Origin: Gammaproteobacteria bacterium
GTDB taxonomy: Bacteria; Pseudomonadota; Gammaproteobacteria; DSM-19610
Assembly (NCBI GenBank): GCA_030621785.1
Contig: JAUXGZ010000007.1
Span: forward strand, 1 to 47,436
Length of the DNA stretch: 47,436 bases
Reading direction: 5' to 3'
This document shows, in pieces, positions 42,595-47,436 of this stretch. The notes beneath the pieces were generated by a model. The model was not told where the DNA came from. It searched no databases and saw nothing but the letters and a program-made list of their open reading frames with translations. Position numbers and translations under genes: made by a program. How positions within the stretch are numbered: position 1 is the stretch's first letter; each line of letters opens with the position of its first letter.

Positions 42595-42661
42595 GGATTC
42601 CTTCAGCGCTGCCCTTCACCGGGCAGCCGGAATTGCTATGGTAAACGAAAATCCTGGAGAT

Positions 42662-43063
42662 TCAGTAGCCGCTGGCAGGTAGCCTGCCGGGGGATTCGTA
42701 GATATCGCTGAGCATGTTGCGGAAGTCCGAACGCCGGAATATTCCCTTGATCGGTAGTGGTGCCACATCGCTGGCAGTGAAATGTGCTTCAAAAAGATCC
42801 AGGCATTCGTTTTCGTCCAGATGGCAGCCGCTGGAACAGGGCACACGAATACGGCGCAGGGCGCCACGCAACAACTCCCGTTGTTGTTCCGCTCGCGAAA
42901 GTTCTGCCATGAGGTAATCGAGTCGGTCCATGCAGGACAGATTCCCTTGCAGAATCTGGATATTGAGAAAGCAGGATTCGGCATAGACGCAGATCATTTC
43001 GCGTTCAACGGCGAGTATGTCGTCCAGTATCCTGCGCGCAAAAACATTGTCGGTGACAGCCAT
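42662..43063 (-). CDS. conserved hypothetical protein
   Basis: A 133-residue soluble protein starting MAVTDNVFARRILDDILA, with AAGGA seven bases upstream. Mainly helical, with a Cys-rich patch PCSSGCHLDENECLDLF that could bind a metal, and the C-terminus IFRRSDFRNMLSDIYESP. Not recognised. Upstream of rluA on the same strand. Confidence 0.6.
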   Translation of the reverse strand: MAVTDNVFARRILDDILAVEREMICVYAESCFLNIQILQGNLSCMDRLDYLMAELSRAEQQRELLRGALRRIRVPCSSGCHLDENECLDLFEAHFTASDVAPLPIKGIFRRSDFRNMLSDIYESPGRLPASGY

Positions 43064-43292
43064 TGTCCATCCTTCCATGCCGTGTTCCTGCTCAGGTTAG
43101 CGGACGGATGTGACTGAAGTTTAACGTCACCCCTGTTTTTTAAATATTTAATAAAATTATAATGTTCGGATTAACAGTTATTCAGGTTTGGTAGAAATGT
43201 TTATCAACCTATGGATTTTTATGGAAAAGGTAGTACAGTAGTTAGCGACGGGTTATATACCAACACTAACTGTAGCGAAACGGGTACACCAT
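43064..43292. other. AT-rich divergent intergenic region
   Basis: Very AT-rich from 43135 to 43170, with TATAAT at 43158-43163 on the plus strand. Probably holds promoters for both divergent genes; no -35 was assigned. Confidence 0.35.
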
Positions 43293-43736
43293 ATGAAAAT
43301 AACTTCGCGCACTTTTCTGTACGTCACCACATTGCTTCTGGCCGCACCACTGGCAAGAGCGACTCCCGGGTTCAGCTATTTTCCTGACCCCTCACTGCCG
43401 GATATTGCCGCCGTTACCTACCGGCCCGGCAAGGCACCGGTTATCTCCTTCAACCCCTCGCTATGCAAACAGGCCGGTGTCTTGTTGTGCGAGTTCTACC
43501 GTTACCATGAGATCGCTCACATCATGTTGCATCATAATGATCGCGACAGTCTCAGCATCCAGGACAAGGAACGTGAAGCCGATCGCTGGGCCGCAAAGTA
43601 CGCGCCCGTACATTGCGTGCAGGCGGCCTACCGGTTCTTTACATCCGGTGGCGGCAGCACTCCCAGCCACGGTAGCAGCCGGATTCGCGCGGAACGCATG
43701 ATCGCCAGTGTCGAAACCCGCAAACAACGGAACTGA
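43293..43736 (+). CDS. small exported HExxH metallopeptidase-like protein
   Basis: A 147-residue exported protein. Signal peptide (MKITSRTFLYVTTLLLAAPLARA), a short linker, then YHEIAHIMLHH with H72, E73 and H76, followed by DKEREADRWAAKYAP, where the third ligand of M48-type gluzincins is expected. It is far shorter than standard M48 enzymes, so perhaps a minimal peptidase. Two cysteines in LCKQAGVLLCEF could pair. Confidence 0.75.
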   Translation: MKITSRTFLYVTTLLLAAPLARATPGFSYFPDPSLPDIAAVTYRPGKAPVISFNPSLCKQAGVLLCEFYRYHEIAHIMLHHNDRDSLSIQDKEREADRWAAKYAPVHCVQAAYRFFTSGGGSTPSHGSSRIRAERMIASVETRKQRN

Positions 43737-43752
43737 GCAAGGTTGTCCCGCA

Positions 43753-44304
43753 ATGCGGGTTAACAATGACGAACAAGCCATCCGACAGACCCGGGCCTGG
43801 GTTGAGTCGGTAGTGGTAGGCTGCGATTTTTGCCCTTTCGCCCGCGCGGTTCTCGAGCAGCAACGCCTGCTCTTCAGCGCAAGTATGGAAACGAAGCTGG
43901 AGGGGGCGCTGGAAGCACTTGCGCTCGAGTGCCTGCGCCTGGATCGCGATCGGGAAATCGAAACCACGTTGCTGGTTTTCCCCAGGGCGTTCCAGGATTT
44001 TGATGATTTCCTTGACCTGCTGGCGCTGGCCGACGCCCTGCTGGTTGACCAGGGCTATGAAGGAACCTACCAACTGGCCAGCTTCCATCCCCGGTATTGT
44101 TTCGCTGATGCGCCGGCAGACGATCCGGCCAACTATACCAACCGTTCACCCTGGCCCATGCTGCATCTGTTGCGGGAAACGAGTATTGCCAGGGCATTGC
44201 AACACTACACCGGTGACCCGGAAGAAATTCCGCAGCGGAATATCCGTGTTGCGCGGCGCAAGGGAATTGACGCAATGAAGAAAATGCTGGAGACCTGCTA
44301 CTAG
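43753..44304 (+). CDS. DUF1415 family protein
   Basis: A 183-residue protein with the family's signature TRAWVESVVVGCDFCPFA and FHPRYCFADAPADDPANYTNRSP (in pieces), then PMLHLLRE and IPQRNI. The function is unknown; the family is widespread in proteobacteria. The ATG at 43753 gives the family N-terminus; GTG at 43708 would overlap the preceding gene. Confidence 0.88.
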   Translation: MRVNNDEQAIRQTRAWVESVVVGCDFCPFARAVLEQQRLLFSASMETKLEGALEALALECLRLDRDREIETTLLVFPRAFQDFDDFLDLLALADALLVDQGYEGTYQLASFHPRYCFADAPADDPANYTNRSPWPMLHLLRETSIARALQHYTGDPEEIPQRNIRVARRKGIDAMKKMLETCY

Positions 44305-44342
44305 CGCTACATCGCTGATGCGTAAAACCCGGCCAGAGTTTA

Positions 44343-44990
44343 TTAAAATCTGATCCCTTCACGCTCCATCGAGTCGACCAGGTGGCGCCTTGCGGTTTCG
44401 GCATCGACCAGCACGGCCGCAAAGGGATAGGAAGCGGTCAATACCGCTACCAGCTGGCTGGCCGCATTGACGAAGACCGTGTCATCAGCGAAATCCAGGG
44501 CGTCAAGAGAAGCGGCGATCAGTTCGTTTGAACGCACCGCAGACACACGCACCGATTCCGGAATACTGATTACATCGTCATCACGATTCGAGTCCAGTGT
44601 CTGCAGCAAGCGGGCCATATTGATCACGCCCGGCGCATCGAGACCTTCTCCACCCACGAGGTCCGGCAAGGTAACAAGGGATTTTCCGGTGGTTACGCCG
44701 CCAAGCTGGATATCACCGATAGAGAAGCGAACGCCCTGCCCCTCCTGGTACTCGTACTCACCGTCAGCCCCCGTGACACCCGATACGGAACCGGACTCAT
44801 AGGAGACTCCTTGCACCGGCGCATCCACCAGTCGACCACCGCTACCAACCACGACGGTCAGCCCGCCGCCGCGATCGGCGTCATTATCTGACCCTGTGCC
44901 GCTCGTACCAGACATGGTGCAGTCCGTGCCGCCGGACAACCAGAACACGGCCAGGAGCGCAAAACCAACTTGCAAATTTCCGGATTTCAT
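44343..44990 (-). CDS. exported protein with a beta-sandwich domain, unknown function
   Basis: A 215-residue protein. Signal peptide (MKSGNLQVGFALLAVFWLSGG) then a Gly/Ser-rich stretch and a domain reading DAPVQGVSYESGSVSGVTGADGEYEYQEG and VRFSIGDIQLGGVTTG (in pieces). This module is common near the N-terminus of proteobacterial envelope proteins. IARLL-type text follows (VINMARLLQTLDSNRDDD). A cysteine in GGTDC might be lipidated but the lipobox is not standard. Often such proteins have larger C-terminal domains; this one ends after a short helical tail. Confidence 0.65.
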   Translation of the reverse strand: MKSGNLQVGFALLAVFWLSGGTDCTMSGTSGTGSDNDADRGGGLTVVVGSGGRLVDAPVQGVSYESGSVSGVTGADGEYEYQEGQGVRFSIGDIQLGGVTTGKSLVTLPDLVGGEGLDAPGVINMARLLQTLDSNRDDDVISIPESVRVSAVRSNELIAASLDALDFADDTVFVNAASQLVAVLTASYPFAAVLVDAETARRHLVDSMEREGIRF

Positions 44991-45157
44991 CCAGGTGCCT
45001 CTCTTGTTACGCCCCCGTCTGTCCTGTCTGCCAGACCCTCCCTGGAAAAGTGGAGCGGTACCATTCTACACCAGTTGCCTGTACCCATGGTCATCCCTGC
45101 ATTGCGATAGTAAAATACAGGGCATATCATCACCTGCAACCGAGCGGAATTTCCGGC

Positions 45158-45541
45158 ATGTCACCTGAAAAGAAATCAAGTACAAACAGTAAACTGGACA
45201 AAATCGTCGCGGAATCCAGGAAAAATCGCGAAAGCCGTGAGCAGGGTTACCGGGAACGCTCGTTGCGCATGTATCCCTGGATCTGTGGCCGCTGCAGTCG
45301 GGAGTTTACGCGCGAAAATGTGGCACAGCTGACGGTTCACCACCGGGATCACAACCACGACAACAACCCCCTGGACGGCAGCAACTGGGAACTCCTGTGC
45401 GTCTACTGCCACGACAATGAGCACCAGCGCCAGCTGGAGGCACACGCTCAGGGGCCGGGCACAGCCGGGGAAGCAAAGGCCTCGGGTTCCACTCACAATC
45501 CGTTCGCCGACCTGAAAAGCATGCTGAAAAAAGACACCTGA
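45158..45541 (+). CDS. yajD: HNH nuclease YajD homolog
   Basis: A 127-residue HNH-fold protein. Structural zinc cysteines C43, C46, C81 and C84 and the HHRDHNHD motif (H61, H62) resemble YajD closely, with GSNWELLCVYCHD at the end of the core. The ATG at 45158 has GGAA eight bases upstream; the long open frame upstream is not coding. Biochemical role of YajD is not established. Confidence 0.9.
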   Translation: MSPEKKSSTNSKLDKIVAESRKNRESREQGYRERSLRMYPWICGRCSREFTRENVAQLTVHHRDHNHDNNPLDGSNWELLCVYCHDNEHQRQLEAHAQGPGTAGEAKASGSTHNPFADLKSMLKKDT

Positions 45542-45574
45542 TTTTCAGACAGGCAGACCCGGAACACCATTATC

Positions 45575-47170
45575 ATGTCATTTTTCAGACTACTCCTCGT
45601 GGCCCTGTGTTCGTCGTTTACAGCGGCGTGCATCATCTCGATCAACAACACCGTGCTGGCAGACGAGCAGCATGAAGCGTTCGCCTATGCAGAGCCTTTC
45701 TCCGGCGATCTTCCCGATATGCGCAAGCGCAAGCTCATTCGCGCACTGGTCACCTACAGCCAGACAGATTTCTTTTATGACAAGGGCTCACCCAGGGGGC
45801 TGCAGGTCTCCCTGCTTGACGAGTACCTGAAATTCGTCAACCGGAATGTTCGGCGTGAAGAAAACAAGGTGCATATCGTCTACATTCCACTGCCTTTTAA
45901 CCAGCTGATCCCCGCCCTCTTGCGTGGCCAGGGCGATATTGCCGCAGCCCTGTTAACCATTACTCCGCAGCGGGAAAATCTTGTAACCTTTGCAACCGGT
46001 AGAAAACTGGAAGTGGCTGAGCTGGTCGTCAGTCACAAAAGTGTAACGGGATTGACAAGCATCGATGACCTGTCAGGGAAGGAAGTATACGTACTCAGTG
46101 GCAGCAGTTATGTACAGCACCTCCGTGCGCTGAACAAATCTTTCGAAGCCCGCGACATGAAGCCGATCACCATCCAGAATGCCAACTCCGATCTCCAGAG
46201 CGAGGATATCCTGGAGCTGGTAAACGCCGGCGCTGTAAAAATAACCGTTATCGATGACTATCAGGCTCGCCTGTGGCAAAAGGTTCTGCCCGACATCCGG
46301 GTGCACGAGGGTCTGAAAGTCGCCGAGGGCAACCACGTCGGCTGGGCGATCCGCAACCACAGTCCAGAGCTGGCCGAAAGTCTTGATGCCTTTGCCCAAA
46401 CGGTCAGGAAAGGCACCCTGCTGGGTAACATGCTGTTCAAGCGTTTCTATGCCAATACCCGCTGGATCAGCAATCCTCTGAGCAAGAAGGAACTGGCGAA
46501 ACTGGACAGCAAACTCGAACTGTTCAGAAAGTACGGCCGGCAATACGGGATCGATTACTGGGCCCTGGTCGCCCAGGCTTTCCAGGAATCCAGACTGAAC
46601 AATGCCAAGCGCAGTTCCCGGGGCGCCATCGGTATTATGCAGGTGCTGCCATCCACTGCCGGTGACCCGAACGTAGCCGTGAAAAACATAACTGTGCTGG
46701 AAAACAACATTCACGCAGCGGCAAAATACCTGGCTTTCCTGCGCGACCGGTATTTCAGTGATACGGCAATCACCGCTGCCAACCGCCAGGCATTCAGCTG
46801 GGCGGCGTACAATGCCGGTCCGGCAAACGTACGACGATTCCGCGACCAGGCAAGCAAACTGGGACTGGATCCCGATGTATGGTTTTCGAACGTGGAAATC
46901 GCTGCCAGCAAGAATGGTCGCGAAACCGTGCAGTACGTTGCTCACGTACACAAGTACTACATTTCCTACAAGCTTGCCAGCAAGGCAATAAAGGATGAGG
47001 CGACCCTGATAAGTGAAACGCCCGCTGCCCGGGAACGTCTGCTAGCGAATTATCGACATCACAAACAGGCAGCCAACCCAGACAATCAGCCCCAGTACGG
47101 CACAATGATGAATGCGCACAAAGGTACAGGTGCGCTTGCTCAGGTTTTCCCTGTCACGACGATCCAATAG
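45575..47170 (+). CDS. MltF-like membrane-bound lytic transglycosylase
   Basis: Cuts peptidoglycan glycan strands, releasing 1,6-anhydro-MurNAc ends. The 531-residue protein has a signal with a possible TAAC lipobox, a solute-binding-protein (SBP_bac_3) domain at about 50-290 that in MltF senses muropeptides, and a C-terminal SLT (family 1E) domain: AQAFQESRLN with the catalytic E338, RGAIGIMQVLPSTA, and AAYNAGPANV. Longer than E. coli MltF by a basic C-terminal tail. Start follows yajD by 33 bases. Confidence 0.9.
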   Translation: MSFFRLLLVALCSSFTAACIISINNTVLADEQHEAFAYAEPFSGDLPDMRKRKLIRALVTYSQTDFFYDKGSPRGLQVSLLDEYLKFVNRNVRREENKVHIVYIPLPFNQLIPALLRGQGDIAAALLTITPQRENLVTFATGRKLEVAELVVSHKSVTGLTSIDDLSGKEVYVLSGSSYVQHLRALNKSFEARDMKPITIQNANSDLQSEDILELVNAGAVKITVIDDYQARLWQKVLPDIRVHEGLKVAEGNHVGWAIRNHSPELAESLDAFAQTVRKGTLLGNMLFKRFYANTRWISNPLSKKELAKLDSKLELFRKYGRQYGIDYWALVAQAFQESRLNNAKRSSRGAIGIMQVLPSTAGDPNVAVKNITVLENNIHAAAKYLAFLRDRYFSDTAITAANRQAFSWAAYNAGPANVRRFRDQASKLGLDPDVWFSNVEIAASKNGRETVQYVAHVHKYYISYKLASKAIKDEATLISETPAARERLLANYRHHKQAANPDNQPQYGTMMNAHKGTGALAQVFPVTTIQ

Positions 47171-47436
47171 TAACAACATGCTTCCCCCCCGGGAAATTAA
47201 AATCTCCCGAAACAAGAGCAATCGTCATGCCATGCTGCACAGGAGCAGCAAAGCGACTCTATCCCACTGATTTCCATACTCTCGCAGTTTGCAAGACGCG
47301 TCAGCATCCTGCCAGGAATTTGTCGTAAACCCGGAAGCTGCCAGGAAACAGGCGCATTCCGTAACCCTCATTTCCGCAGGAGCCTGTCATCATTTCCGTG
47401 CTTGCCGGTACAATGAGTACCGCGATAACAACCACT
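47171..47436. other. region after the lytic transglycosylase
   Basis: No gene recognised. A weak hairpin (CGGGA...TCCCG, 47190-47209) follows the stop, but has no T run and is not called a terminator. Confidence 0.3.

Noticed and set aside
47190-47209. Hairpin after the lytic transglycosylase as a terminator
   Set aside because: Five-base stem, AT loop and no T run.

Overview
The window looks like a stretch of chromosome from a free-living gammaproteobacterium. The evidence is gene order: ftsK divergent from trxB; aat-bpt-infA facing clpA-clpS; clpS divergent from cspD; icd; nudJ-mnmA-hflD-(acnA)-purB; and gamma-type families such as YajD, DUF1415, RluA and PilZ. Coding density is high and most genes lack transfer signs. 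I saw no tRNA, rRNA, CRISPR array or intact insertion sequence. The species cannot be named from the sequence.

Layout. 1-5.5 kb: the 5' three quarters of ftsK (cut by the window edge), trxB, a PilZ protein, a decayed patch in which the tail of an NAD-glutamate dehydrogenase is joined to the tail of an IS3-type transposase, and an exported alpha/beta hydrolase. 5.7-9.1 kb: a pentapeptide-repeat gene that looks frameshifted, then a large secreted phosphoesterase with calcium-binding repeats. 9.1-14.7 kb: a FemAB-like acyltransferase, then aat, bpt, infA, clpA and clpS, which together hold every dedicated component of the bacterial N-degron pathway except the ClpP peptidase. 15-24 kb: cspD, icd, an unknown well-expressed exported protein, nudJ, mnmA, hflD, acnA and purB.

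24.3-34.4 kb is the accessory core. It has a lipoprotein resembling an M48 peptidase but with its first zinc histidine replaced, two very large secreted metallopeptidase-like proteins, and a membrane-anchored SGNH hydrolase. The two large proteins and the phosphoesterase at 6.2 kb share one portable duplicated EF-hand (dockerin-like) module with the core DFADLxxLKxxFF. I infer a family of calcium-stabilised exoproteins using a common module, and this is the best candidate in the window for an undescribed system. 34.4-47.4 kb: a cold-shock gene with its own promoter and terminator, a two-gene unit with a secretin-like protein, a secreted Gly/Met/Arg repeat protein built from 93-bp tandem repeats, metH, small exported or unknown proteins, rluA, a small secreted HExxH protein, DUF1415, yajD and an MltF-like lytic transglycosylase.

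Functions and motifs were assigned by reading translated sequence and recalling families. No database search was run.
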